Assembly (NCBI RefSeq): GCF_029543105.1
Contig: NZ_JARQXB010000014.1
Span: 22,508-86,507 of the forward strand
Source: Stenotrophomonas sp. HITSZ_GD
Lineage (GTDB): Bacteria; Pseudomonadota; Gammaproteobacteria; Xanthomonadales; Xanthomonadaceae
Length of the DNA: 64,000 nt
Reading direction: 5' to 3'
The notes below the pieces were generated by a model, which was not told where the DNA came from, searched no databases, and was given only the letters and a program-made list of their open reading frames with translations. Each line of letters begins with the position of its first letter. Position 1 is the stretch's first letter. This document shows, piece by piece, positions 19,134 to 28,291 of this stretch. A program made the position numbers and the translations under genes.

Positions 19134-20151
19134 GCGGCCGCTTGCCGGTGTCGCCCTGGATTTCCCGCACCAGCTTCGGCACGAGGTAGCCGGACAGCCG
19201 CGCCGCCAGTTCGGCATGCAATGCCCTGGCGCGGGCGTCGTCCACCTCGTAATGCGCCACGCCGGCCACCCGGTCCAGCTGGTGCAGGTAGTAGGGCAGC
19301 ACGCCGGCGGCGAAGCTGCGCTCGCTCAGCGCGGCCAGCGTATCGACGTCGTCATTGACCCCGCGCAGCAGCACGGCCTGGTTCAAGAGTTGCGCGCCGG
19401 CCGCGCGCAGGCGCGCCATCGCCGCGTCCACGTCGGCGTCGAATTCGTTGGCGTGGTTGGCGTGGATCACGAACGCCACCGGCCAGGGCAGGGCGGCCAG
19501 CCAGGCGGTCAACTCGGCGTCCACGCGCTCGGGCAGCACCACCGGCAGGCGGCTGTGGATGCGCAGGCGCTTGAGGTGCGGGATCGCCGCCAGCGCGTCG
19601 GTCAGCTCGGCCAGCTTGGGCGTGGCCAGCGAGAGCGGGTCGCCGCCGGAGAGCAGCACTTCCTCGATGCTGGCATCGGCTGCGATCGCCGTTACCGCTT
19701 CGCGCCAGCCCTCGCGCGCGGCGGTTTCCTCCGCATACGGGAAATGCCGGCGGAAGCAGTAGCGGCAATGCACCGCGCAGCTGCCCGTGGCGATCAGCAG
19801 GGCACGGCCGCGATATTTCTGGATCACCCCGTTGGCGGTGCGCGCGGCGGCATCGCCCACCGCGTCCAGGCCGAAGCCGGGCACCACGCGCATTTCTTCG
19901 GTGACCGGCAGCACCTGCCGCAGCAGCGGGTCGGCCGGGTCGCCGTGGCGCATGCGTGCGACAAAGCCGCGCGGCACCCGCAGCGCGAACTGCGCCGCGG
20001 CCGCCTCGTCCAGGCCCACCGTTTCCGCATTCAGGCCCAACAGCGCCAGCAGCTCGCGCGGGTCGCGCACCGCCTCGCGCCACAGCGCCTGCCAGCGGGC
20101 GGCCGGGCGTGCGGGGGGCGGCTGTATGCGGCTGGGGGCTGCGGTTATCAT
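19129..20151 (-). CDS. epmB: EF-P (R)-beta-lysylation enzyme, lysine 2,3-aminomutase type
   Basis: 340-residue radical-SAM enzyme of the KamA family that isomerises lysine to beta-lysine for modification of elongation factor P. The cluster-binding motif is [19 protein letters not shown] (CxxxCxxC). [15 protein letters not shown] and [12 protein letters not shown] are KamA-family SAM and PLP-region motifs. It lacks the zinc-binding C-terminal extension of true lysine aminomutases, as EpmB does. It is divergent from efp, its expected target pathway, with 99 bp between the starts. epmA is not in the window. ATG at 20151. Confidence 0.92.
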   Translation of the reverse strand: MITAAPSRIQPPPARPAARWQALWREAVRDPRELLALLGLNAETVGLDEAAAAQFALRVPRGFVARMRHGDPADPLLRQVLPVTEEMRVVPGFGLDAVGDAAARTANGVIQKYRGRALLIATGSCAVHCRYCFRRHFPYAEETAAREGWREAVTAIAADASIEEVLLSGGDPLSLATPKLAELTDALAAIPHLKRLRIHSRLPVVLPERVDAELTAWLAALPWPVAFVIHANHANEFDADVDAAMARLRAAGAQLLNQAVLLRGVNDDVDTLAALSERSFAAGVLPYYLHQLDRVAGVAHYEVDDARARALHAELAARLSGYLVPKLVREIQGDTGKRPL

Positions 20152-20250
20152 GTCGGGTCTGGAAACAGTACGCCCGCCGGATGGCGGGCACCCCATTCTA
20201 CCGGCCGGCCGCTCCGCGCGGCGGTTTTGCCTTATCCGAGGAGTTGCACT

Positions 20251-20817
20251 ATGGCCAGCTATGGCATGAACGACGTCAAGAACGGCATGAAGATCCTGGT
20301 CAATGCCGAACCGGCGGTCATCACCGACACCGAGTACGTCAAGCCGGGCAAGGGCCAGGCCTTCACCCGCGTCAAGTACCGCCTGATCAAGTCCGGCCGC
20401 GTGCAGGAAATCACCATGAAGTCGACCGACTCGGTGGACGCCGCCGACGTGCTCGACACCGACATGCAGTACCTCTACAGCGACGGCGAGTACTGGCACT
20501 TCATGCAGCAGGAGACCTTCGAGCAGGTCCAGGCCGACAAGAACGGCATGGGCGGCGCGGAGAAGTGGCTCAAGGGCGAGGAGCAGTGCGTGGTGACCCT
20601 GTGGAACGGCACCCCGATCGCCGTGCAGCCGCCGAACTTCGTCGAGCTGAAGATCACCGAGACCGACCCGGGCGTGCGTGGCGATACCTCCGGCGGCGGC
20701 GGCAAGCCGGCCACGCTGGAAACCGGCGCGGTGGTGCGCGTGCCGCTGTTCGTCGGCCAGGAAGAGGTGATCCGCGTGGACACCCGTTCCGGCGAATACG
20801 TTTCGCGCGTGAAGTAA
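20251..20817 (+). CDS. efp: Translation elongation factor P
   Basis: 188-residue three-domain factor that relieves ribosome stalling at polyproline. Domain I carries the modified lysine in the loop [19 protein letters not shown] (Lys34, in PGKGQA), the form that is beta-lysylated by EpmA/EpmB. Domains II and III follow ([40 protein letters not shown]). The ATG at 20251 has a GAGGAG ribosome site. The divergent epmB next to it supports the lysylation pathway rather than rhamnosylation. The TMEM175-like gene begins 4 bp after the stop and may be co-transcribed. Confidence 0.97.
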   Translation: MASYGMNDVKNGMKILVNAEPAVITDTEYVKPGKGQAFTRVKYRLIKSGRVQEITMKSTDSVDAADVLDTDMQYLYSDGEYWHFMQQETFEQVQADKNGMGGAEKWLKGEEQCVVTLWNGTPIAVQPPNFVELKITETDPGVRGDTSGGGGKPATLETGAVVRVPLFVGQEEVIRVDTRSGEYVSRVK

Positions 20818-20821
20818 GCCC

Positions 20822-21490
20822 ATGAAGGACCTGGGCGTGGTCAAGGAAGAACACGAGGCGGACCTCAAGGACCGCTTTCCGCACGACCGGGTCGTCTTTT
20901 TCAGCGACGCGGTATTCGCCATCGCGATCACGCTGCTGGCGATCGAGCTGAAGCTGCCCGACCGCGAGATGGTCGAGCACCTCGGCGCGGTGGCCGCCGC
21001 AGGCGAGGTGACGGCGCATTTCATCGCCTACTTCATCAGCTTCCTGGTGACCGGCCTGTTCTGGGTCGGCCACATGCAGACCTGGCGCCACGTGCGCCGG
21101 GTCACCGGCGGGCTGGTGTGGTCCACGCTGCTGCAGCTGATGTTCGTGGCGCTGATGCCGCTGGCCACGCGCGAATACTCGGTCTATTTCTCCAGCCAGA
21201 GCCCCGGCCGGCTGGCGTTCTATGCCTTCGTGCTCGCCGGCATCTCGCTGTTCGCCGTGGTGACCCGACAGATGGTGATCCGCCACGAGAACCTGCGCGA
21301 ACGCATCGGCGTGGTCGCCACGCGCTGGCTGTTCTGGCGCGGCATGATCCCGCTGATCCTGTTCGCCGTGGCCATTCCCGCCGCCTCCTTCATCCCGGTG
21401 TGGGCGGGCGGGCTGATGTTCGTGATGATCTTCCCGTGCCTGGCCATCGCCAAGCGCTGGGTGCAGCGGGGCGCGCCGGATGCGGCGTGA
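20822..21490 (+). CDS. TMEM175-like potassium channel family protein (DUF1211)
   Basis: 222-residue membrane protein with about six hydrophobic helices. The hallmark motif RVVFFSDAVFAIAITLLAIELKL lies at the start of helix 1 (residues ~22-44); FSDxxFAI is the pore-lining signature of bacterial TMEM175 channels, which carry one six-helix repeat and assemble as tetramers. Later helices include HFIAYFISFLVTGLFWVGHM and LILFAVAIPAASFIPVWAGG. Begins 4 bp after efp. Potassium conduction is inferred from family membership only. Confidence 0.82.
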   Translation: MKDLGVVKEEHEADLKDRFPHDRVVFFSDAVFAIAITLLAIELKLPDREMVEHLGAVAAAGEVTAHFIAYFISFLVTGLFWVGHMQTWRHVRRVTGGLVWSTLLQLMFVALMPLATREYSVYFSSQSPGRLAFYAFVLAGISLFAVVTRQMVIRHENLRERIGVVATRWLFWRGMIPLILFAVAIPAASFIPVWAGGLMFVMIFPCLAIAKRWVQRGAPDAA

Positions 21491-21538
21491 CCGGCTGCGG
21501 GTCGTCGTTCCCCCCGATGTTCCCGGAGTCGATCTGCC

Positions 21539-22879
21539 GTGACCTCGCCTGTACCCGAATCCTGTGACCTGCTGATCGAGGCCGCTTTCGTCGTTCCCAT
21601 CGAACCCCATGCGGTGGTGCTGGAAGACCACGCCGTGGCCGTGCGCGAGGGTGTCATCGTGGCCGTGCTGCCGCGCGCCGAGGCGCGCGCGCGCTTCGCC
21701 GCGCGCGAAACGGTCTCGCGCCCCGAGGCCGCGCTGATCCCCGGCCTGGTCAACGCGCATACCCACAACCCGATGACGCTGCTGCGCGGCGTCGCCGACG
21801 ACCTGCCGCTGATGGTGTGGTTGCAGCAGCACATCTGGCCGGTGGAAGCGGCGGTGATCGGCCCGGAATTCGTTGCCGACGGCACCACCCTGGCGATCGC
21901 CGAGATGCTGCGCGGCGGCACCACCTGCGCCAACGAAAACTACTTCTTCCCCGACGCGCAGGCCGCCGTCTACAAGAAGTACGGCTTCCGCGCGCTGGTC
22001 GGCGCGCCGGTGATCGATTTCCCGACCGCCTGGGCCAAAAGCGACGACGAATACTTCGACCGCGCCGGCGAGCTGCACGACCAGTGGCGCGACGACCCGC
22101 TGGTGGCCACCGCGTTCGCGCCGCACGCGCCGTATACCGTGAGCGATGCCAGCTTCGAGCGCGTGCGCATGCTGGCCGACCAGCTCGACGTGCCGGTGCA
22201 CCTGCACACGCATGAGACCGCGCAGGAAATCGCCGACTCGCTCACCCAGTACGGCCAGCGCCCGCTGGCGCGGCTGGACCGGCTGGGCCTGGTCAACGAC
22301 CGCCTGATCGCCGTGCACATGACCCAACTCACCGAAGGCGAGATCCACCTGTGCGCCGAGCGCGGCGTGAGCGTGGTGCATTGCCCGGAATCGAACCTCA
22401 AGCTGGCCTCCGGCTTCTGTCCGGCGTGCGCGCTGGCGCGCGCCGGGGTGAACCTGGCGATCGGCACCGATGGCTGCGCCAGCAACAACGACCTGGACAT
22501 GTTCAGCGAGAACCGCACCGCGGCCATCCTCGCCAAGGCCGTGGCCAACGACGCCACCGCGCTGGATGCGGCCACCACGCTGCGCGCGGCCACGCTGGGC
22601 GGCGCGCGCGCGCTGGGTTTCGGCGAGCGCATCGGCTCCATCGAGGCCGGCAAACAGGCCGACCTGGTGCTGGTGGACCTCTCCGCGCTGGAAACCCAGC
22701 CGCTGCACCACGTGCTCTCCCAGCTGGTGTACGCCGCCGGCCGCCACCAGGTCAGCGACGTGTGGATCGCCGGCAAGCCCAAGCTGCGTGGCCGCGTGCT
22801 GGTCGACATGGACCCGGACGCGCTGGTCGCCAACGCGCGCCAGTGGCGCGACCGCATCCGCCATCTCCATCCCGCCTGA
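21539..22879 (+). CDS. mtaD: 5-methylthioadenosine/S-adenosylhomocysteine deaminase
   Basis: 446-residue amidohydrolase. Metal ligands: [16 protein letters not shown] (HxH), [12 protein letters not shown] (His/Glu) and [14 protein letters not shown] (Asp), with [14 protein letters not shown] between them, the pattern of MTA/SAH deaminases and chlorohydrolases. It would turn SAH or MTA into the inosyl derivative, clearing the product inhibitor of methyltransferases. That is fitting beside ubiG, a SAM-dependent methyltransferase 28 bp downstream. GTG start at 21539 after a CGGAG ribosome site. First gene of a likely operon with ubiG, gph and the next gene. Related guanine or triazine deaminases are less likely. 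Confidence 0.87.
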   Translation: MTSPVPESCDLLIEAAFVVPIEPHAVVLEDHAVAVREGVIVAVLPRAEARARFAARETVSRPEAALIPGLVNAHTHNPMTLLRGVADDLPLMVWLQQHIWPVEAAVIGPEFVADGTTLAIAEMLRGGTTCANENYFFPDAQAAVYKKYGFRALVGAPVIDFPTAWAKSDDEYFDRAGELHDQWRDDPLVATAFAPHAPYTVSDASFERVRMLADQLDVPVHLHTHETAQEIADSLTQYGQRPLARLDRLGLVNDRLIAVHMTQLTEGEIHLCAERGVSVVHCPESNLKLASGFCPACALARAGVNLAIGTDGCASNNDLDMFSENRTAAILAKAVANDATALDAATTLRAATLGGARALGFGERIGSIEAGKQADLVLVDLSALETQPLHHVLSQLVYAAGRHQVSDVWIAGKPKLRGRVLVDMDPDALVANARQWRDRIRHLHPA

Positions 22880-22907
22880 TTTCAGGTCGCCGCACGGGAA
22901 CCCGAGC

Positions 22908-23642
22908 ATGAACGCTTCGCGTGAAAACACCTCCCACAACTTCCATCAGGCCGAACTGGACAAGTTCGCCGCGCTCGCCAACCGCTGGTGGGACGCCGAC
23001 GGCCCGCAGAAGCCGCTGCATGCGCTCAACCCGGTGCGGCTGGACTACGTCGCCGCGCGCACGCCGCTGGCCGGCGCGCGCGTGCTCGATGTCGGCTGCG
23101 GCGGCGGGTTGCTGAGCGAGGCGCTGGCCCGCCAGGGCGCGCAGGTCACGGCCATCGACCTGGCGCCGGAGCTGATCAAGGTCGCGCGCCTGCACCGGCT
23201 CGAATCCGGGCTGGAGGTGGACTACCGCGTGCAGTCGGTGGAAGACCTGGCCGCGGAGGCGCCGGGCAGCTTCGATGCCATCACCTGCATGGAGATGCTC
23301 GAACACGTGCCGCGCCCCGGCGCGATCCTCGACGCCTGCGCCGCGCTGCTCAAGCCGGGTGGGAAGTTGTTCCTGTCCACGCTCAACCGCACGCCGGCGG
23401 CCTTCGCCGTGGCGATCGTCGGTGCCGAGTACGTCGCGCGCCTGCTGCCGCGCGGCACGCACCACTACCAGGATTTCATCAAGCCCTCCGAACTGGCCGC
23501 CTGGCTGCGCCAATCGAACCTGCAACTGCGCGACGTCAGCGGCCTGGCCTACGAGCCCTGGCGCGGCAGCGCCCGCCTGAGTGCGCGGACCGACATCAAC
23601 TACCTGGCCTGGGCGACCAAGCCGGCGACTCCCGATGCCTGA
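22908..23642 (+). CDS. ubiG: Ubiquinone biosynthesis O-methyltransferase UbiG
   Basis: 244-residue SAM-dependent methyltransferase performing both O-methylations of ubiquinone synthesis. Start motif [19 protein letters not shown] is diagnostic of UbiG. The SAM loop is [20 protein letters not shown], and [14 protein letters not shown] and [17 protein letters not shown] are the conserved family segments. ATG at 22908. Its last eight bases overlap the start of gph. Membrane-associated ubiquinone complex is the expected location. Confidence 0.95.
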   Translation: MNASRENTSHNFHQAELDKFAALANRWWDADGPQKPLHALNPVRLDYVAARTPLAGARVLDVGCGGGLLSEALARQGAQVTAIDLAPELIKVARLHRLESGLEVDYRVQSVEDLAAEAPGSFDAITCMEMLEHVPRPGAILDACAALLKPGGKLFLSTLNRTPAAFAVAIVGAEYVARLLPRGTHHYQDFIKPSELAAWLRQSNLQLRDVSGLAYEPWRGSARLSARTDINYLAWATKPATPDA

Positions 23643-24324
23643 GGCCGGCGGCGAATTCCCGCGGGCGGTGTTGTTCGACCTGGACGGCACGCTGCTCGAC
23701 AGCGCGCCGGACATGCTCGCCACCGCCAACGAGATGCGTGCGGCGCGCGGCGCGCCGCCGCTGGTGCTGGCGCAGTTGCGCCCGGTGGTGTCCAAGGGCG
23801 CGCGGGCGATGCTCGCCGTGGCGTTCCCGCAGTGGGACGCGGCTGAGCGCGACACGCACGTGCCCGAGTTCCTGCAGCGCTACGAAGCGCTGATCGGCCG
23901 CCACGCCCTGCTGTTCGACGGGGTGGAGACGATGCTGCGCTGCCTGGAGGATGCCGGCAGCCGCTGGGGCATCGTCACCAACAAGCCCGAGTACCTGGCG
24001 CGGTTGATCCTGCCGCAGCTGGACTGGGAGGCGCGCTGCGCGGTGCTGATCGGCGGCGACAGCCTGCCCGAGCGCAAGCCGCATCCGCTGCCGCTGCAGG
24101 TGGCCTGCGAACGCATGGGCGTGGACGTGCGCGAGACCGTCTACGTCGGCGACGACGAGCGCGATATCCTCGCCGCGCGTGCCGCCGGCATGCCCTCGGT
24201 GGCGGCCCTGTGGGGCTACCGGCTGGCCGAGGACGACCCGTTGTCCTGGCAAGCCGATCGCATGATTGAACAGCCCGCTGCGCTGTGCGCCGCGTCCGCC
24301 TGGCCGGCATCGAACGCCGCCTGA
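23635..24324 (+). CDS. gph: Phosphoglycolate phosphatase-like HAD hydrolase
   Basis: 229-residue HAD-superfamily phosphatase. Motif I is [16 protein letters not shown] (nucleophile Asp), motif [14 protein letters not shown], Lys motif [10 protein letters not shown], motif [25 protein letters not shown]. The ubiG-gph pairing is widely conserved and supports phosphoglycolate (repair of 3'-phosphoglycolate ends) or a general HAD role; some relatives are N-acetylmuramate-6-phosphate phosphatases (MupP), which are also found next to ubiG, so that identity is a real alternative. ATG at 23635 overlaps the ubiG end by eight bases. Confidence 0.85.
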   Translation: MPEAGGEFPRAVLFDLDGTLLDSAPDMLATANEMRAARGAPPLVLAQLRPVVSKGARAMLAVAFPQWDAAERDTHVPEFLQRYEALIGRHALLFDGVETMLRCLEDAGSRWGIVTNKPEYLARLILPQLDWEARCAVLIGGDSLPERKPHPLPLQVACERMGVDVRETVYVGDDERDILAARAAGMPSVAALWGYRLAEDDPLSWQADRMIEQPAALCAASAWPASNAA

Positions 24325-24368
24325 TCTTCTTCGGCCCGCCGGTGCGGGCCCCGTTCCCGGATCCGCGC

Positions 24369-25058
24369 ATGAGCACGACCAGCGCCCTCGACAGTTTCCT
24401 CGACAAATGGCGCGACCGCTGGCCAGAATGGGAAGTGGCCGGGCGCTTCGTGCCGGCCGACCGGCAGCGCGCGACGCTGGCGTGGTTCGCGCTGCTGCAG
24501 GAGTTCGAGGACATCATGAACATCGCCGGCGACCCGCTGCCGGCCGACGCCAAGCTCGCCTGGTGGCAGCAGGAACTGCGCGACTGGAGCGGGCGCCGTT
24601 CGCGGCATCCGCTCGGCCGCGTGCTGGAGCCGGTCGTCGCCCCCTGGGCGCAGCTGGCCGAAAGCCTGCCGGCGATGCAGGAGGCGAGGGCGCAGCCGCT
24701 GTCGCTGGAGGGCGCGCTGGCGGTGCTGCAGCCGTTCGCCGAGGCGGTGGTGGCGGTGGAGGCGGCGCTGTTCGGCCGCGCGCGCGCAGCCAACGCCCGG
24801 GCAGTGGCCGTGCAGTGGCTTTCCACGCGCGCGGCCAGCGCTGGCGCGGCGGCCGCGCCCGCGGGCGTGAACGTGGAGGCCTGGCGTGGCCAGCTGCTGG
24901 CGCAGTGGCCGCGCAAGGCGGCGCTGGCGCTGCCGCATCGGGTCTGGTCGCGGATGGCGCGCCTGCGTCTTGCACGCGAACACCAGGGGCAACCGGCCTG
25001 GGCGCCACCGCTGCAACAGCTGTGGCACGCCTGGCGCGCGGCCAGCGGTGGCGCGTGA
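24369..25058 (+). CDS. Squalene/phytoene synthase-like protein lacking the Asp-rich motifs
   Basis: 229-residue all-helical protein. The N-terminal half has the family pattern RFVPADRQRATLAWFALLQE followed by PADAKLAWWQQELRDWSGRR, resembling the 'LRLAWW..EL' helix of squalene/phytoene synthases. The two catalytic DxxxD motifs that bind prenyl diphosphate are not apparent, so an enzymatic role is doubtful. The C-terminal half is Ala-rich (ALFGRARAANARAVAV; LPHRVWSRMARLRLAREHQG). Follows gph by 44 bp in the mtaD-ubiG-gph operon. It may have a non-catalytic assembly or chaperone role, as for the mitochondrial relative NDUFAF6; that is inference. ATG at 24369 is chosen over an upstream in-frame start with no ribosome site. 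Confidence 0.65.
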   Translation: MSTTSALDSFLDKWRDRWPEWEVAGRFVPADRQRATLAWFALLQEFEDIMNIAGDPLPADAKLAWWQQELRDWSGRRSRHPLGRVLEPVVAPWAQLAESLPAMQEARAQPLSLEGALAVLQPFAEAVVAVEAALFGRARAANARAVAVQWLSTRAASAGAAAAPAGVNVEAWRGQLLAQWPRKAALALPHRVWSRMARLRLAREHQGQPAWAPPLQQLWHAWRAASGGA

Positions 25059-25160
25059 CGATACGGTCAAGCGCCGCGGCGTGGCGCTCACGCCGGCTTT
25101 GCGCGGGCTGACCACACTGCGCGGGAAGCCACGCGCCGCGTGGTGACCGGACAACACGCA

Positions 25161-25655
25161 ATGGCGGACGAACGCGAACTGGAAAAGCGCTTCTGGAAAA
25201 CCCTCAAGTCGGACCGGACCGTGATGCTGGGCCTGGCGGGCGCACAGGACGGCCACGCGCAGCCGATGACGGCGATGATCGAAGGCGACGAGGGCGGGCC
25301 GATCTGGTTCTTCACCGCGCGCGACAACGGCTTGTTGACGGCGCTCGGCGGCACGGCCGCCAGCGCGAACGCGCAGCTCGTCGGCAAGGGCCACGAAGTG
25401 TTTGCCAGCATCGCCGGCACGCTGCGGGAGCATACCGACCGCGCGGTGGTCGAGCGGCTGTGGAACCCCTTCATCGCCGCCTGGTACGAGGGAGGCAAGG
25501 ACAATCCCAACCTCGCGCTGCTGCGGCTGGATCCCGCGCATGCGCAGGTATGGCTCAACGAGAACAACCTGCTGGCCGGCGTGAAGCTGCTGCTGGGCGT
25601 GGACCCGAAGAAGGACTACGCCGACAAGGTGGCCGATATTCCGCTCAATCGCTGA
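25161..25655 (+). CDS. General stress protein 26-like, pyridoxamine-5'-phosphate oxidase fold
   Basis: 164 residues from ATG 25161 (MADERELEKRFWKTLKSDRT); an in-frame GTG at 25140 would add seven residues. The split-barrel flavin-binding fold is indicated by VMLGLAGAQDGHAQPMTAMI, GGPIWFFTARDNGLLTAL and KGHEVFASIAGTLREHTDRA. The conserved RLWNPFIAAWYEGGKDNPNL segment matches the 'general stress protein' (blue-light/GSP26) branch. Likely binds FMN or F420-like flavin; the substrate is unknown. Stands alone about 100 bp after the previous gene. Confidence 0.82.
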   Translation: MADERELEKRFWKTLKSDRTVMLGLAGAQDGHAQPMTAMIEGDEGGPIWFFTARDNGLLTALGGTAASANAQLVGKGHEVFASIAGTLREHTDRAVVERLWNPFIAAWYEGGKDNPNLALLRLDPAHAQVWLNENNLLAGVKLLLGVDPKKDYADKVADIPLNR

Positions 25656-25674
25656 GCGTGGCTCCTCATCCCGT

Positions 25675-25700
25675 CACCGCCGCGCGACTTGGCGGCGGTG
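25675..25700. terminator. Hairpin between convergent genes (weak terminator candidate)
   Basis: Inverted repeat CACCGCCGC-N8-GCGGCGGTG between the stress-protein gene (ends 25655) and the M23 peptidase gene (ends 25750). No T-tract on either strand, so intrinsic termination is uncertain. Confidence 0.4.
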
Positions 25701-25749
25701 GCGAAGGCTGCTCGTCTCGCGCGAGGCGGACCGTTGCGGCGGGCGGCGG

Positions 25750-26595
25750 CTACGGCGCCGCCTTGCCGCGCTCCAGCACGAGCAGCGGATCGATCCGCAC
25801 GTCGAACCAGTTCATGCCCCAATGCAGGTGCGGGCCGGTGGCACGGCCGGTCGCCCCCACGGCGCCAATCACCTGGCCCTGCGCCACCCGGTCGCCGACC
25901 TTCACGTCGATGCGCGACAGGTGCAGGAAGTTCGAGCTCACGCCGAATCCATGGTCCAGCAGCACCGTGCCGCCGGTGAGATACAGGTCGGGTGCGGCGA
26001 AGGTGATCACGCCCGCGGCCGGCGCCTTCACCGGCGTGCCCGTCGGCACGGCGATATCCATGCCCGAATGCCCGGTGCCGGGTTGGCCGTTGTAGATGCG
26101 CGCATTGCCGAAGCGCCCGCTGATGCGGCCCTGCACCGGCCACACGAAGGGCTGGGCGAAATCCGGCCGCGCATCGTCGCGCGCTCTCGCAGCGGTGACC
26201 TGCGCCTGCTCGCGCTGGATGCGCGCGGCGATCTCCGGCGGCGGATTCACCGTCTTCGGCGGCACGCCGTTGACCTGCTCGGTCGGCCAGTCGCGCGGCG
26301 TCACCGTAATGGAGGCCGGCGTGCGCGTGCCGTCGGGCCGCGTCACCTGCACGGTCAGCGGCCCCTGCTCGTCGCGGCCGATGCCGAACACCACGCTGCC
26401 GTATTCGCTCACGCGCAGGGAGCGCCCGGCGTATTCCACCTGGCTACCCGGCGGTACCTTGCCGATCACCAGCGCGCCTTGCGAGGCGCTGGCGGGAAAC
26501 ACCACGCGGCCATCGAGCGCTTGGGCGGCGACCGGGCCGGGCAGGGCGAAGGCGGCCAGCAGCACGCCGCCGGCCAGACGCGATGCCCACGGCAT
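25750..26595 (-). CDS. Exported M23-family metallopeptidase
   Basis: 281-residue periplasmic protein with signal peptide [20 protein letters not shown] (cut near AAQA). An Ig-like N-terminal region (~25-130) is followed by a coiled segment (PPEIAARIQREQAQVTAARA). The LytM/M23 domain starts near 165 (FVWPVQGRISGRFGNARIYN). Zinc ligands are visible as GHSGMDIAVP (HxxxD) and GPHLHWGMNW (HxH), so it should be an active peptidoglycan endopeptidase. ATG at 26595 overlaps the pyrC stop by one base (TGATG), so it is cotranscribed with yidD and pyrC, an unusual association of wall, pyrimidine and membrane-insertion genes. Confidence 0.9.
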   Translation of the reverse strand: MPWASRLAGGVLLAAFALPGPVAAQALDGRVVFPASASQGALVIGKVPPGSQVEYAGRSLRVSEYGSVVFGIGRDEQGPLTVQVTRPDGTRTPASITVTPRDWPTEQVNGVPPKTVNPPPEIAARIQREQAQVTAARARDDARPDFAQPFVWPVQGRISGRFGNARIYNGQPGTGHSGMDIAVPTGTPVKAPAAGVITFAAPDLYLTGGTVLLDHGFGVSSNFLHLSRIDVKVGDRVAQGQVIGAVGATGRATGPHLHWGMNWFDVRIDPLLVLERGKAAP

Positions 26596-27929
26596 CAGCG
26601 GTCGAACCGCAGGCGCTGGCCCTGTGGCGTGCCGACCAGCTTCGCGCCGTCCCACACCTGCTGGCCGTTGACCCAGGTCGAGCCGATCTTCGAACGGAAC
26701 GTGGTGCCTTCGAACGGCGACCAGCCGCACTTGGACAGCACGTCCTCGCGCTTGACGGTGAACGGGGTGTTGTCCACCAGCACCAGGTCGGCCCAATAGC
26801 CCTCACGCAGGAAGCCGCGCTCGGCCACGTTGAACAGCAGCGCCGGCGCGTGCGCGAACTTGTGCACGATCTTCTCCACCGGCAGGCGGCCTTCGTGCAC
26901 CAGCTCCAGCGCCGCCACCAGCGCGTACTGCACCAGCGGCAGGCCGGACGGGGCCTGCGCGTAAGGCTTCTGCTTCTCTTCCCAGGTATGCGGCGCGTGG
27001 TCGGTGGCGAGCACGTCGATCACGTCCTCGGCCAGCGCGCGGATCAGCGCTTCGCGGTCGCTGGCGTCCTTGATCGACGGGTTGCACTTGATCAGGTTGC
27101 CCAGGCGCTCGTAATCGGCGCGGTCGAAGCGCAGGAAGTGGATGCAGGTCTCGGCGGTGATGCGCTTGCCTTCGATCGGGCCCGGGGTGAACAGGGCCAG
27201 CTCGTCGGCAGTGGAGATATGCAGCACGTGCAGGCGGGTGCCGTGCTTCTTCGCCAGCGACACCGCCAGCTGCGAGGACTTCAGGCAGGCCTCGCGCGAG
27301 CGGATGTCCGGGTGCATCGACGCGGTGAGGTTGTCGCCGTACTTCTCCACGAACGCCTTCATGGTGGCGTCGATGGTGGGCGTATCCTCGCAGTGGGTGA
27401 TGATCGGCGTGGGCGCATCGCGGAAGATCGCGTCCAGGGTCTGCGGGTTGTCCACCAGCATGTTGCCGGTGGAGGCGCCCATGAACACCTTGATGCCCGG
27501 CGCCGTCTTGGGGTCCAGCTGCTGGATGTCGGCCAGGTTGTCGTTGCTGGCGCCCAGGTAGAAGCCGTAGTTGCCCCAGGCGCGGCCGGCGGCCATGTCG
27601 TACTTGGCCTGCAACGCGGCGGCGTTGAGCGTGGGCGGGTTGGTGTTGGGCATGTCCATGAAGCTGGTCAGCCCGCCGGCCACGGCGGCGGCCGATTCGG
27701 TCGCCACATCGCCCTTGTGGGTGAGGCCCGGCTCGCGGAAGTGCACCTGGTCGTCGATCATGCCCGGCAGCAGCCAGCGGCCGGCGGCATCGACCACCGT
27801 CTCGCCCGGCGCGGCGGAGAGCTGCGGGCCGATCTGCGCGATGCGGCCGTCCTCGCCGATACGCAGGTCGGCGTCGAACTGGCGGCCCTCGTTGACCAGG
27901 CGGGCATTGACGATCAGGGTGCGGGTCAT
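26595..27929 (-). CDS. pyrC: Dihydroorotase, class I
   Basis: 444-residue amidohydrolase closing carbamoyl-aspartate to dihydroorotate in pyrimidine synthesis. Zinc motif [19 protein letters not shown] (HxR form, Asp-Gln preceding), metal His residues in [10 protein letters not shown] and [12 protein letters not shown], and the terminal metal Asp in [19 protein letters not shown]. Its length places it in the class I (PyrC/AllB-like) branch rather than the short E. coli class II enzyme. ATG at 27929 overlaps the yidD stop (ATGA). The last base is shared with the M23 start. Confidence 0.93.
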   Translation of the reverse strand: MTRTLIVNARLVNEGRQFDADLRIGEDGRIAQIGPQLSAAPGETVVDAAGRWLLPGMIDDQVHFREPGLTHKGDVATESAAAVAGGLTSFMDMPNTNPPTLNAAALQAKYDMAAGRAWGNYGFYLGASNDNLADIQQLDPKTAPGIKVFMGASTGNMLVDNPQTLDAIFRDAPTPIITHCEDTPTIDATMKAFVEKYGDNLTASMHPDIRSREACLKSSQLAVSLAKKHGTRLHVLHISTADELALFTPGPIEGKRITAETCIHFLRFDRADYERLGNLIKCNPSIKDASDREALIRALAEDVIDVLATDHAPHTWEEKQKPYAQAPSGLPLVQYALVAALELVHEGRLPVEKIVHKFAHAPALLFNVAERGFLREGYWADLVLVDNTPFTVKREDVLSKCGWSPFEGTTFRSKIGSTWVNGQQVWDGAKLVGTPQGQRLRFDR

Positions 27930-28195
27930 GGCGTTTTTCCTGTGCAGCGGCAAGAGGAGGGCGGCGCGACCTCGGGCACGGGGTCGAATCCACCGGGATG
28001 GAAGGGGTGGCAGCGGCCCACGCGGCGCGCCGCCAGCCAGCCACCGCGCAACGCGCCGTAGCGGGCGATGGCGGTCATGGCGTACTCCGAGCAGCTGGGC
28101 GCGAAGCGGCAGCGCGGTCCGAGCAGCGGACTGACGAAGCGCTTGTACAGGCGCAGCAGGGCGATGAGCAGTCGGGCGATCACGGTGTTCATCAT
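27926..28195 (-). CDS. yidD: Membrane protein insertion efficiency factor YidD
   Basis: 89-residue protein with the family signature [20 protein letters not shown] (three Cys region) followed by [17 protein letters not shown] and a short amphipathic N-terminus ([16 protein letters not shown]). It aids YidC-mediated membrane insertion at the inner face of the membrane. Normally between rnpA and yidC; here it has moved to the pyrC operon. Two Met codons are possible starts (28195 and 28192). The end overlaps pyrC by four bases. Confidence 0.9.
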   Translation of the reverse strand: MMNTVIARLLIALLRLYKRFVSPLLGPRCRFAPSCSEYAMTAIARYGALRGGWLAARRVGRCHPFHPGGFDPVPEVAPPSSCRCTGKTP

Positions 28196-28218
28196 ATGCC
28201 AACGGCCTTAATGCGATG

Positions 28219-28247
28219 TTGCCCCTCCCGGTGGTGTACGTTATAAA
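28219..28247 (+). promoter_or_regulatory. Sigma70-type promoter of the DksA-like gene
   Basis: TTGCCC (28219-28224), 17-bp spacer, TATAAA (28242-28247). The predicted transcript starts about 40 bp before the GTG start at 28292, after an AAGGAAGAG ribosome site. Confidence 0.65.
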
Positions 28248-28291
28248 GGCCCGCTTTCCCGGGCCCCGGGGGAACCAAGGAAGAGCGTTTC

